A DNA stretch of 64,000 nucleotides, from NCBI GenBank assembly GCA_018398805.1, contig JAGFBZ010000935.1:1-64000 (forward strand), written 5' to 3'. Shown in pieces: positions 49,101-60,288 of the stretch. The position numbers were made by a program, and so were the translations under genes. Numbering within the stretch: position 1 is the first letter of the stretch; each line of letters starts with the position of its first letter. Under the pieces are notes generated by a model. That model had not been told where the DNA came from. It worked only from the letters and a program-made list of their open reading frames with translations, and did no database searches. This stretch comes from Hirundichthys speculiger (taxonomy: Eukaryota; Chordata; Actinopteri; Beloniformes; Exocoetidae).

Positions 49101-51005
49101 TGAACAGGTTTTCTGCAAACTTGACTACTTCAGGTATGTGAAACTCAATATCTTATGTTAAGTCACCTTCTTGACATGAGGGAATGTCCTATCTTTGATT
49201 ACTGATAACTTGAAAACTGAAGTGTTTCAAATGTCAGGGACTAAATGAAATGACGACTGAGAAACGACATCCAAAGGCCTTGATGTGTTAGATTAAAATC
49301 TTTCCTTTTTAACAAAGGGTTTAAGCAGAAACAACATAAATATAATCAATAGGCTATCATTAACACCATAAAAGGCTGGAGAGCTGTTTGTGTGTTTATA
49401 TTGTCCGATGATCTTGTAAAGTATCTGATGCACTATAAGTGTTTAACTTTCTGCTGGTCTTTAAATTGGAGGCAGCCTGAATTACATAGCCTGGTTACAT
49501 ATTCACAAAGTTAGTGCTGGCATTTAACACTGTGTAAAACTCTAGTGGCAGTGCATTTAGCCTCATTATTGAGGGATTATGGTTGTTCTTTAAAAATGGC
49601 AGTTTCTCATGCAGAGTATTGTATTAATCAGGTTAATATCAGAATCTTGTTGTCCATGTAAATGTAGACTGCATTTCTTGCTTTTTATTTTGAGTGAGAC
49701 ATTGAGTTAGGAAAAGGGTTGATCATTTGCATCAGGTGCAGCTGATGTAGTTATTACAGGTCATTTTGGTAAAATGTATCGAGAGGAGAAATTTAAAATA
49801 GCTGTACGTCTGTCAGTAATAAGCATAGAGTAAAGGGCTGTGTATACTCTCGTGGCAATGTGTCGCCGTCACTTTTGATTTATACTCGCGCTGTCTCTGC
49901 TATGTTATTCCAAGCCACAACGCAAGAGGGACAATCACGGACTAGCTAAACTTACTAAACGTGTCTCTTGCGTTTTTCCACTTCCTCGCCGTCTCGGCCG
50001 TATCCAGACCCACATTCATCGCTGTCTCCCTCCATGAATTACTAGAATATGTGCTGTCTTTGTAGTGTGGAGAACCAGAATCGTACAGATGTGGGTACTT
50101 CCTCATTTCTTAAATGACGCGGTCTTTTCTATGCGGATGTAGAATTGACCAATCAGGTCTCCTTTCTCTCCTCTCTGCGACACTGTCTGCGTCGACCTAC
50201 AATTTTGGGTAGGCGCACTGGAGTGTCTGCGTAGAGTGGGGGGGGCATCTCTGTGTCGTCTGCGTAGGTGACGTACAGTATAAATCAGGCTTAATACTGC
50301 TTGGATCATACATCAGCAGAGTGGCCAGTGTAAATGGTGAGGGGAGCACTCTTCATGGTCAAAGGTTATGTCATTTCTTGTTAATCAGGTGTTACTGATT
50401 GGTCAATCACAGGTTTCCTTATATCAATGAAGAAACTACACCTGCTTGTGTGTTTTGTCATTGCTTCAGGAGGTATGGCACTCGCTGTGCTCGCTGTGGC
50501 CGTAACATCCATTCTACTGACTGGGTGCGTCGAGCAAGAGGGAGCACGTTCCACCTGCCTTGTTTCTCATGCGCCTCTTGCAAACGCCAGCTCTCTACAG
50601 GAGAAGAGTATGGGCTATTAGAAAACCGGGTCTTCTGCCGGCCTCACTATGACATGATGGTGGAGAATCTCAAACGCGCTAAGGAAAATGGTGAGTTTAT
50701 GGATGAAGTTCAAGTTGAATGATGACATGTTTAAAAGTAACAATGCTTCCACTAGAACTTTGTTAACTTAAGCAGATAGTGTTGTCCTTGATGCTTTTCA
50801 GTAGCACATCTCTAGCAAAGCATTTTTTTTTTTCAACCAGCATATAGGTTGAGAAAATTAACTATTAATTTCAATCTTTTGGTGGTGCTCATCCAATTCA
50901 GATTGTAGTGCAAGTTTTAACCACTCATTATGATTGGAGATTTTAACCATTATGCTCATTTGATGCTATTCAAGCTATATATATATATATGTGTATATAT
51001 GTATA

Positions 51006-51080
<75 letters not shown>

Positions 51081-51106
51081 AGTATGTATGTATGTATGTA
51101 TGTATG

Positions 51107-51138
<32 letters not shown>

Positions 51139-53990
51139 TATATGTGTGTGTCACATGCTCTGTGTCTTGTCTTGAAGAGCAACCAAAAGTGGAGGAAGTG
51201 ACTGCAGACAAAGATGACTCCAGTACTCTGCCCCGACCGACGAAAAGGGCGAGAACCAGCTTTACAGTTGACCAGTTGCAGGTACTGTGACTTAGTATTT
51301 ATGTTTGTGTCAAATGTATGCCACTGGGGCATTTCCTTCTGACCTAAGTCAATTTAACTTCCACTGCAGGGACTGCTTGGGTCTGCATTTACATTCATGG
51401 TTAGTGCCATCATCATCAAACCATCTAATGTGTATATGCCATTTAATCTTGTAGCAGATTTTTTGTGGTAATGTGAAGGGTGAACGTGTCCTCTCTGGCA
51501 GCAAATTCTTAACATCTTTATTAACATCTTAAATCCTGATTCCGTCAGACGGGACTAAAAAAAAAAAACACCAGCAGTGAAACATTTAAAGACAAGACAA
51601 CTAAAGAGACATGACAGTGAGAGTGTGGTGTGTGAGGGGTATTGTGTTGTGATACAGAACAAACTTAAAAGTTAATATATAGAAAGTGGAGAAAACTACA
51701 AACAAAAAATAGATAAACACCTTCCACCAAATAATAGGCCTGTGCGTTTGTGTAGAATTAATGTAAACATTATGGATTGATTTTGTTGATAGAAGAGGAG
51801 GGTGTTGGGGGAGGGATGTAAAGTATGAATGTCTATAAGCTGGACTTGTTGGTAGACTTCTGAATATACCTGTATACATTACGTATTACTTAAGATGAAC
51901 GTACAGATTGATACATATACAAATGCATACATATTCATCTATACTGATGTAACCATAATGAGGAACATGCCTCCATACTAACAATGAAGTCACTTACTCA
52001 AGTGTTCTTGGTCATACTGGAGTAGTAGTGGTGATGAACTCATCTCCAAATGTTTAATCAGTAACAGTAACATGAAGAATGTTAAACAAATATGAATGTA
52101 TACACCCACAACTGCTTAAACTTATTGATATATGGCGGTATATCAACCTCATGCAAACTTATACATGTATTCATGCATGTCCACACTCCATCCACACGTG
52201 CAACCACAAAACATACACGTGTCCGCACATGTACCTTCCACCGCAGTGATAAATAAATCAACAAGATTACTTTCACTATTTGATTTTTAGGGTCTACAGT
52301 TCTTATAGGACATAAAAATGTCCCCACGTTAACTGTGGCATCTTTGCTTTCCCTTTTAAGTTATTGTTTTAACGAAAAAAACTGTTGTAGAAGAAAATCT
52401 ATTCATTCACTTCAGCATCTTGTGTATTTGTTAATTTGTTTTGCTGAATATGTAGAGGGAATGTTGTCACAGAACAAAAAGCCAGTGATATTTGATCAGT
52501 TCATTTGAATTTTTCTCTTCCCTCTGGCATTAGGTAATGTTATTTGAAAACATAAATGACTTGGTTTTGTGGAATTGGTTATTGTAAAAGTGTTGAAATG
52601 AGACTCTCTCCCTGTGCCATCTCTATGTTTATAGGTGATGCAGACACAGTTTGCTAAAGATAACAACCCAGATGCCCAGACTCTGCAAAAGCTGGCAGAG
52701 AGAACTGGTCTCAGCCGCAGGGTTATTCAGGTAAAACAACAGTGACTCCTTCAGTATTGATCTTCCTGAGGTGATTTGTGTACTAAATGTATAACTTTTC
52801 TTACTTCAGAGACTGAGATATGCTGTATAAATGTTTAGATGACAAACTTTTACAGTTGTGCCACAATGCTGTACAATGAATTCATTCCAAATAATGGTTA
52901 CATTACATTATCAGAAACTTCAAAGTTCGTACAAATTACAATTACAAATTAAATGATAATGAAGATGTTTTCTTTTGTGCTAGACCGTATGGTTGCAGAG
53001 AACCTAAATCAAATCTGCTACCTGAAGTAATTCAGATTATCAAAAAGCTCCTCAATGCTGCACAGCTCAGCAGTTTAAGTTAGACAGCCCATGTACAGAG
53101 ACTCCATTCCTCCTGTAGCAGTCACAGGTTCAGCTCCCAGCTTGCAACCCTTTGCTGTGTCTGCTCTACTTTCCTGTCCTCGTACACTGTGAATAAAAGC
53201 CAATAGTGCTATAAAATAAATAATTAAAAAAAAAAAGGGTACCTCAACACACTTCAGGAATTTTGAAATTGCCAATACTGTGTTAATAGATGTCCTTAGA
53301 GTTTTATTTATTAATCTTTTCTCCCACAATTAATGCCGTAATATCTATATGTCTGGAAAGGCACAGTGAAGTGGTCATGGAGCCAGTAAGGAACACATGA
53401 AAACTAGAATCAAATTCTCAAGACCAGTTAAAGACTCAATCTCCCCAACTCAGGTTTGGTTTCAGAACTGTCGAGCTCGTCACAAGAAGCACATCATCCC
53501 AAGTCAAGCTTCGTCAGCTGTGATGGCATCATACACTTCTGGACAACTGACTCCACCTTTAATGGAGGATCTGCAATACACGACCTACATTTCCCCTGAT
53601 GCACCTCTCCTCACTACTCTCACTTATATGGATGGTAAGCAGTGCAAGAAATGTTTCTCTGTGGCAATCAAGACTTAAATTTCAGTAAATATTCCTCTCT
53701 CCCACTGTTCTTATACAGCTAACTCACGGATATCTAATGTGAACATCTGTATGGTAATAAAAAAAACTAATACCGTATTTTTCGGACTATAAGCCGCTAC
53801 TTTTGTCCCACGCTTTAAACCATGAGGCTTATACAGAGATGCGGCTTTTTTATGAATTTTTCTTTAGCCCTCAGTGGGCGCTCTAGCAGGAAGTGCAAAA
53901 AACAAACCAAGTAGTTAAAGGCTATTCTGTTTTTGTTAAGTAGGCTATGTTGGCTATGCTACTCTACATTCATTTTGTGAGCATCAATAC

Positions 53991-54070
<80 letters not shown>

Positions 54071-54867
54071 ATGGACAAACTGATTAATCCAGGTGTGTCT
54101 GACCATTGTGGCTACTCGGACACACCTGGATTTGTCAGTCTGTTGGTTCCCCAGTCGGATTTCAGGGTTCTGAGTGGACCCGTTGCGGAGGTAGGGTTTT
54201 AATCGGGGATGAGGACCGGACGCAGCGCGGAGCCAGCAGGTCCGCGATCCAGCTCCAAAGCAGATCCAGCACTGAGTGCAACGGGTCCGTTTCACGGATC
54301 CATTCCGGATGTCTTTGCTGTGTGGGGGTGGTTTCAGTACACAGGAGGAGGAAAATTAAAGCAACTTGTTTTTTTTGTACAGGAGGAACATGAATAAAAC
54401 CATCAATGACTTTTCTGTTTTGTTTGATCAGCACTTTTACTGTCGTGTTACAGGCACTGTTTGGAAACAATCAGTTCAGGTATATGAATAAACACTATGG
54501 TACAAAATCCTTCGATGTAAATATCTTATTTCTCAGCCTGGATACCGGCGGTTTATAGTCCGGTGCGGCTTATATGTGACAAAATATATATTTCGTTTAA
54601 ATTTTAGTGGGTGCGGCTTATATTTAGGTGTGCTTTATAGTCCGGAAAATACGGTACTAGGCCCATAGCTGAAGGAATTACATTTTTATCACTATAAATA
54701 ATTGGTGTTATTGAAGTTCAAATTTACAGTTTTGTCAGAAATTCTTGAGGTAGGCTAATTGAGTCTGTTTGTTTATTATTTATTTCACAGTCCAAACTCC
54801 AGACCCACTGTTGCTTCAGCCACTCGTATCCCATCCATTGACGCAACTGCCTGTCAGCCATGCCTGA
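45584..54867 (+). CDS. lhx8: LIM-homeobox protein Lhx8
   Basis: Nuclear LIM-homeodomain transcription factor. In vertebrates Lhx8 acts in basal-forebrain, tooth/palate and oocyte development. Nine coding exons: 45584-45588, 46545-46650, 48410-48568, 49012-49133, 50470-50690, 51178-51281, 52635-52730, 53454-53634 and 54791-54867. They sum to 1071 bases, giving 356 residues. LIM1 (about 76-130) opens [21 protein letters not shown]2 (about 137-190) opens [19 protein letters not shown]. The homeodomain (about 227-286) carries [12 protein letters not shown] and [12 protein letters not shown]. The tail ends LTQLPVSHA, as in Lhx8 and unlike Lhx6. The reading frame can start at 45584 or at the in-frame ATG 46576 (MSEGERQ, resembling the mammalian internal start). 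Several LIM changes from mammalian LHX8 suggest the lhx8b paralogue, which I cannot prove. Confidence 0.95.
46096..46176. repeat. (TA)n microsatellite in lhx8 intron 1
   Basis: About 80 uninterrupted bases of TA, ending in an AAATA run. Confidence 0.95.
46545..46650 (+). CDS. lhx8: lhx8 coding exon 2
   Basis: Acceptor TTCAG, donor GTAGGT. It contains the second possible start ATG 46576 and the variable N-terminal region. Confidence 0.85.
47810..48066 (+). repeat. Teleost dispersed retroelement fragment in lhx8 intron 2
   Basis: Begins 'ggcaagtttatttttagagc' with 'caattcaaagtgctttac' and later 'cagcctggatttgaacattg', 'gcctgtctcacatcttctgg'. This text recurs across fish genomes. I cannot assign the family. 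Confidence 0.6.
48410..48568 (+). CDS. lhx8: lhx8 coding exon 3
   Basis: Acceptor GACAG, donor GTCTGG. It encodes an acidic, serine-rich linker (SSLSSSSLS) and the first zinc ligands of LIM1 (C..C in LCASCGLE). Confidence 0.95.
49012..49133 (+). CDS. lhx8: lhx8 coding exon 4
   Basis: Encodes the rest of LIM1, including [11 protein letters not shown] and VFCKLDYF. Flanked by TTAG and GTATGT. Confidence 0.97.
50470..50690 (+). CDS. lhx8: lhx8 coding exon 5
   Basis: Encodes all of LIM2 ([14 protein letters not shown] to [12 protein letters not shown]). Flanked by CTTCAG and GTGAGT. Confidence 0.97.
50978..51150. repeat. (TA)n / (TATG)n microsatellite next to lhx8 exon 6
   Basis: About 100 bases of TA, then a (GTAT)n block near 51083-51118, then TA and TG. 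It ends about 28 bases before the exon 6 start. Confidence 0.95.
51178..51281 (+). CDS. lhx8: lhx8 coding exon 6
   Basis: Linker plus the start of the homeodomain ([13 protein letters not shown]). Its acceptor lies within about 30 bases of a (TA)n/(TG)n tract. Confidence 0.95.
52635..52730 (+). CDS. lhx8: lhx8 coding exon 7
   Basis: Homeodomain helices 1-2 and the start of helix 3 ([20 protein letters not shown]). Exactly 32 codons. Confidence 0.97.
53454..53634 (+). CDS. lhx8: lhx8 coding exon 8
   Basis: Recognition helix ([13 protein letters not shown]) and the start of the C-terminal tail. Confidence 0.97.
53772..54655 (+). mobile_element. MITE copy 2, ACCGTATTTTTC family, complete, in lhx8 intron 8
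   Basis: Terminal inverted repeats ACCGTATTTTTCGGACTATA and TATAGTCCGGAAAATACGGT bracket 884 bases. The second terminus is preceded by repeated 'gcggcttatat' words. It contains (ATT)n at 53991-54066. No transposase is seen, and the target duplication is ambiguous (TA or a short CTA word). Confidence 0.92.
53991..54066. repeat. (ATT)n microsatellite inside MITE copy 2
   Basis: About 25 ATT units, in the same internal position as in the copy at 27.6 kb. Confidence 0.95.
54791..54867 (+). CDS. lhx8: lhx8 coding exon 9 and stop
   Basis: Ends [14 protein letters not shown] then TGA, the conserved Lhx8 tail. Confidence 0.95.
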
Positions 54868-55985
54868 TTTTCAGCCCACAGCCTGAGAACTGAAGCTGAT
54901 TGGTCGATGGGAATAAAAAGAACAGATTTTGGCTCTTACATGAAAAGTTGTGTAAGGTTTCATGAGCTAAATTGACAGCGTCCTCAAAAGTAACAGGCAC
55001 TGAATTGTCACTGCTGGCTAATATGTGAGCAGACGCATGGAAGGTTCAACTGATTGGGTAACTGAACTGATTTCACTCAAAAATGCGTTCACAGATGAGA
55101 ATAAGTTGAAAATATCAAGTAAAATATGAATATTTGTAAGATGAAGTTTCTGTTTATGAATTTATGTCTATTTAATTTATTTGTAGGATAAAGAAAATGC
55201 ACTTTGTTTACAAGTAATGTAAAAATTGAAAATGGCTTTATTTTGAGTAATTGTTTTGTCATTAGATGCAACTGAGAAAATGTGGGCTTTGGCATTTACA
55301 AGAGTAAAAATCTGCATTTTGTGCTGTCTGGACTAGTGAATTTATGATTGGGTTAGGACTGCCAATTTAAACCACAAGAGATGGTACATTCATTAAAAGT
55401 ATGCTTTTCTTTCCAGTCTTCCATGACATTACAAAGGCATGCACGACACATTAAGTTTATTCAACAGAAAAATATTAACTTCCTTTCTACTTCTTTCACT
55501 CTTGCAGTACCACACTACTTCAGCTAGTGAATTCATGTATTGATATTTTGATAACTTTTAAGATGTTCAGCACAGTCAAAGAGCAATCTTTTTTTTTTCT
55601 TTTTTGGGGGGGAGGGGGGTGGATTCTGAACAAGAGCCATGTATCAACTGCACTCTAAAATTATATGGACATTCATATTTGATTTGTAATACCTGGGGAA
55701 AAAAGTTCAAGGTGGCACTATAATGTTTTGTTTTGCTGGCAAAGTTGACTTTCTGGTTGCTGGAAATATGTCAGTGGTTGTATGGAAGTACCTTTACTTT
55801 TGTTTGTACTGAAGGAAAGAACAGCTTTTGGTTCACTGTACTTTGTTTGGTTTGTTTCTCTTTTATGCTACTTGAAGTTGATGAATCTCAGCAAGAATGA
55901 ATTTATTCCTGTTGCATTAAACTGACATGACACTGGTTACTTTGCCATTATATTTTTGAATAAATATTCAATGCATAGTCAAATA
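54868..55985 (+). other. lhx8: lhx8 3' untranslated region
   Basis: Follows the stop codon and runs, unspliced as far as I see, to the AATAAA at 55959-55964. It contains a T-rich then G-rich tract at 55588-55621. The extent is inferred from the first good poly(A) signal. Confidence 0.5.
55959..55964 (+). terminator. lhx8: lhx8 poly(A) signal candidate
   Basis: Canonical AATAAA (within 'tttttgaataaatattc') about 1.1 kb after the stop. An ATTAAA lies about 45 bases upstream. Confidence 0.5.
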
Positions 55986-56319
55986 TGAAGTTGGCCACAC
56001 TTCTTCTATTCATGTACTTTGCATGATAGTACAAATATTTAGTAATGCAACTCTAGAACTATTCAAGTCCATTATAAATACACGTGATAGGAGTGCTGAC
56101 ATTTTCTAAGATACTCACATACTGATTTCAACAGGACAGAGCCCTCATGTTCCCTTCCATATTTTAACATCACCAAATACACAACTAATACAGTCACAGG
56201 AAAATGTTATTGCCATGAGAAAAGTGATATTTCTTTTATGTTAAATTTAGGGAAGTATGTGGCAATTAAAATTTATGTTTTAACACTGAGACAAACTCTG
56301 CATCTCCCATCAATTTCAT

Positions 56320-57000
56320 CTTTAGTAGCCAGAACCAAATGGTAGATCCAGATGATGTCACCCCTAGAGTCCTGAAGGCTCGTGTAGATGAGCTATCAAT
56401 CACCTTCAGCCTTAAACTGGATCAGATGAGGGCTCCAGGTGCTATGGGGAAAACCAAAAAAGCCTCTTCTGTCTTCCTTCAATAATAACATAAGTTTTAT
56501 TAACTTCAAACATAGGAAAACCCATAGAACAACTGTAATTAGCCCACCTAAAAAGCACAACAAGCACCTTTCAGGACCATTGTTGTTGAAGATGCAATCA
56601 TCTACCTGCTTCAGCAAGCCCATTCACACCTGGACAAAGCAGCTAGCACTGTAAGGATCATGTTCCTTGATTCCTTCAGTGTTAAGCATAATTGAGATTG
56701 CATTTCTATGTTAAAAAATCCAGAAAAAACAGAGAAGAAGCCTCCCGAATCAGATGGATTATTATTATATTATTAGTACCTGGAAAACAGGCAATTTTGT
56801 GAGACTAGTTGTGGGCCTGACTAGGTGGTCAGCAGTACAGGAACACCACAGGGGTCTGACCTCTCATTGTTTCTCTTCTGTACACCTCGAAACTTCCAAC
56901 ACAGTCTTGCCATCTGCATAAACTTTTCTGTTGTACAGTGTGTAAGTGGCGACAGGACACTGAGCACAGAGAACTGGTAGAACCTTTTGGGTATGGTGTG
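56320..57000 (+). mobile_element. Rex1-like (CR1-clade) LINE fragment, decayed
   Basis: Broken frames retain reverse-transcriptase text in order: 'DDVTPRVLKARVDELS' near 56350, 'VEDAIIYLLQQAHSHLDKA' near 56587 leading to 'VRIMFLD' (motif A region), then 'FVRLVV' and a degraded 'TGAPQG'-like region near 56840. Many stops. 5' and 3' ends are absent. Confidence 0.75.
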
Positions 57001-57353
57001 TGAATAATCCCCTTACATACATTACTTACATTTTGAGACTACTTGGGATGTTAGAAAGACAATTGTTACAATTTTACAAGAGGGATATGTGTCTGTATTT
57101 GCAGAATACAAGATATAAGCTGCTCAATAGTCCATGGTCATCATCTCATTCTCTTGTTGATGAGGCACCACAAATTTTCAGTAAGAGACAACAGATGGGC
57201 CAATTACACATACCCACTCTATTTTTCTTTCTGCATACTTTCAATAAAAATGAAAAACTATTCCAGTAGTGCCAAAAAAAAGTCTTGAAGCCTTATCTTT
57301 TTCCTCTTCTGAAAGACGTTCTCCTCTGACACTGATAGCTCTAGACTCTAGAG

Positions 57354-57654
57354 CAGTGGTTCTCAAACTTTAATACTGCGTACCACCTGAGAAACTGTTC
57401 AGGCTCTCCGAGTACCACCATGATGACCATTTTCAAAATATAGCCATATATGCCTTCTCAATTAGCTTTAAATTCACAGGAGAGATGTTTATTCCTTATT
57501 GTAGTTATTTATTGTTACCTGAATTTTGTTTGAAACATATTTATAATGCACTGTATGTTTCTGAGTTAATAAAAAAGAAGGGAAAATGTGGAAAGTCCTG
57601 ACTCTTCCCCCGCGTACCACCAGTGGTACGTGTACCACAGTTTGCGCACCACTG
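57354..57654. mobile_element. hAT MITE with perfect 8 bp duplication
   Basis: Begins CAGTGGTTCTCAAAC and ends GTTTGCGCACCACTG. The identical flanks are CTCTAGAG at 57346-57353 and 57655-57662. It is 301 bases long with no coding content. It lies between lhx8 and klhl20. Confidence 0.95.
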
Positions 57655-57662
57655 CTCTAGAG

Positions 57663-58270
57663 CTTCCATTTCCTCGAGCGAGGAGCAAAAAGAGTAAAAA
57701 CACAATTTAGTGGCTCTGAGAGAAATTACATAACAATCTTCTTTCTCACTCTCATTGTTAATGTATATTTCAAAAAGTATAAAACGCGTACTGGATGCTG
57801 AGATCTTGTCAGAGGTTCAAATCCTCAGCTCCATAGAAGGCCTTATTCGGTGAAAGACTGGTATTTTCTCCAGTTTTAATTCTGACAAAAATACAAAGTT
57901 TTGTATTTCTGACTTATACTCCTTCCATACTTTACAATTAAACATGAAAAGCAAATGCAACATTTACAACACATTTTCATCTGTTATTTTATTTATTTAC
58001 TGTTTTAATTTTGAAATAGAAGAAACTGAGCGCGCTCTAGTGGACATATAAATGAACATACAAATAAATTAAAAAGACTGAAATTTCCAAAAGTCTCTTT
58101 TTTTCGTAGATTAATAAACCTATGAGCGTTATTAGCATGTGAACAATCAATATTTAATACAAGAAAAAAATCAAAAATTTTATAAATCTAATAAGTTTGT
58201 AGAAATATTTTATTGACTTGTTCATTTCCGTGGCCATGACGTAATTTATTATTTTATTTTGAAAATATAT
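57663..58270. other. No gene seen; lhx8-klhl20 intergenic
   Basis: AT-rich. No exon or repeat recognised apart from the flanking hAT MITE. Confidence 0.4.
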
Positions 58271-58273
58271 TAT

Positions 58274-58395
58274 CCGGAAGTCACTCTCGGCATGCGCATA
58301 CCCCTGAGGAAGAAACTAGCATTTATCAGCGGCTGAAAATTGTAAACAGAGGCAACTAGGGCGACTTCTCTCTGTCGTTGGGATGGAAATATAAG
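58274..58395 (+). promoter_or_regulatory. klhl20: klhl20 promoter and untranslated exon 1
   Basis: An ETS/GABP-type word CCGGAAGT (58274-58281) and an NRF1-like GCATGCGCA (58290-58298) lie just upstream of a probable untranslated exon (about 58300-58395) ending at a GTAAAA donor. TATA-less promoters with these two motifs are typical of broadly expressed genes. Confidence 0.55.
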
Positions 58396-60224
58396 GTAAA
58401 ATACGTCTCAAACACGTCTGCTTTTTCGTTGCATAGTTGTTAGTGTTTACACTATGAGCAACATGCAGTCTTGTGCTTATTGAACTAACGTTAGCGTGCA
58501 ACCTACCCAGTATGTGTTTTCAGATGGTGCCCCACAGATACTCTGAACATGTAGATTAACACATCAGTGTCTTCGTTTATGGTTCTTAATTCGTTTTCTC
58601 TTTTGCTCGCACGGAGACCTCTAATCGGTGAACTCCACACCACAGTACTAGCTCTTTTCGTTCCCAGATATGCTTCACAAGTTCCCCGGTGCCAGTGATC
58701 TGGTGTTGCCGTATCGATTTGACTTCTCCGCAAGTATTAATTGGCTCAGATTCACTCTACCTGGCTAACATGTTTTTTTTTTTTTTATTATGACCATCTA
58801 TTAACATATCGCAAGAAACTGGGGTTTAGTATCCTGCTAACGAGCTGACTACTTCCCATCCCAAGGGGCTAACGGCCAGTTAGCTCGCCTTGCTAAGCTA
58901 TGCCTGTCAGCTTAGAAAACAGCAAATAACACACCGAGTGTCTCCTTTAACATTAAAATATCTGATGGAGGTTATACTGGGGATATTTTCATGTCAAGCG
59001 CCGTAAAAAAAAGACTACAGGTCACTGTTTCGTTGTTTATTGCAACACTGTCTGCTGTTTCCGGTTTCCATTGAATTAATCCCAATCTCAAACCAGTTTA
59101 CCATTTGTCTCAGTAATGCTTTGTGCTTTATATTTGACTTCCTTTCAGTTAACATGGTATGTTCTAGTTGAGAATCTTGTAATTCCCTGCCCAGTCATGA
59201 CACTGAAAACACTTGCCAGATTTAATGTAGGAACCTTTCATTCAGCTCAGACCTATTAGGACAGTGCTCCCCAAACTAAATCCTGCATGTTGCTCCCACA
59301 GACCTGGCTCCTATGATTAGATCACCATCAGCTTGTCATAAAGGTCTGCACAAGTCTGTTTATGACTCTTTAGTGTGAGACAGGTGTGTTGGAGCAGGGA
59401 AACATCTAAAACATGCAGGCCAGTGGCCCTAGAGGACTTGGATCGAGGATCACTGTATTTCAGGTGTTGATACAAAAACTCTGGGGGTGTCCTGAGTTCC
59501 TGTCTAATATCGTTTAGGCCCAGGAGGCTGGAGGGAAGGTCCACCATTGAAGGGGTGAACTCGTGTGGATGCTCAGTTGGGCTGGGATCCGTGGTGTTCT
59601 AATGAGCATAACCATAAGGGGGTTTGGTCTGCAGCTGCATTTAAGCGGATTATATGCAATGGTAAAAGGAAGTTTCAGAGCAGGATGCTTCAAAATGATC
59701 CGTTTTATTTACTTAACTTCTCAGCGAATTTAATGACGTGACTGTCTTTTTGTACATATACTGTCTGAGGAGAGTAGAATGGCCTGTGGTTCAAGGTATA
59801 GTTAGTGTTGGCTTCTGTGTGTGTAGGGGGATAGAGATTTCAGATTTGTCACCATATGATGTAGTGAAAAATGCCACCACAGCTTATTATAGCCCCCAGA
59901 TGACCACAGAAGTAACCAAACACCTGTTAGTGTTTATAAAAAACAAACAAAAAAAAGAACATGCAGGATTTTTTGCATAGACGGCCATAAATTATCATTC
60001 CATGTACCTCTACAAAGGCAGAATTTATTGCTCCATATTTCATATCAAATCAGATGGCGTATGCTAGGTTAAAAGGAAAAAAAAAATCTTGGTACAAACT
60101 AGAATCTTTTAAGTAAAAGATGATATTGAAGTAGGACCAATACAATCAAATACAAATATTTAGATGTTTGAAACTGTTCTCAGACTGAAAAGGAGTGCTG
60201 AGCTTTTTTTTGTTGTCTTCTTAG

Positions 60225-60288
60225 GTTTACTTGAAGGTGTTGGACCAAACATTCTTTCTCAGTGCATGGACTCAAAGCCAATGCGCAG
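60225..60288 (+). CDS. klhl20: klhl20 exon 2 (start codon at 60266)
   Basis: Acceptor TTAG, donor GTAGGT. The first 41 bases are untranslated, then MDSKPMR. Confidence 0.9.

Noticed and set aside
53984..54295. Minus-strand ORF with a poly-asparagine run
   Set aside because: Translation of the (ATT)n microsatellite inside the MITE.
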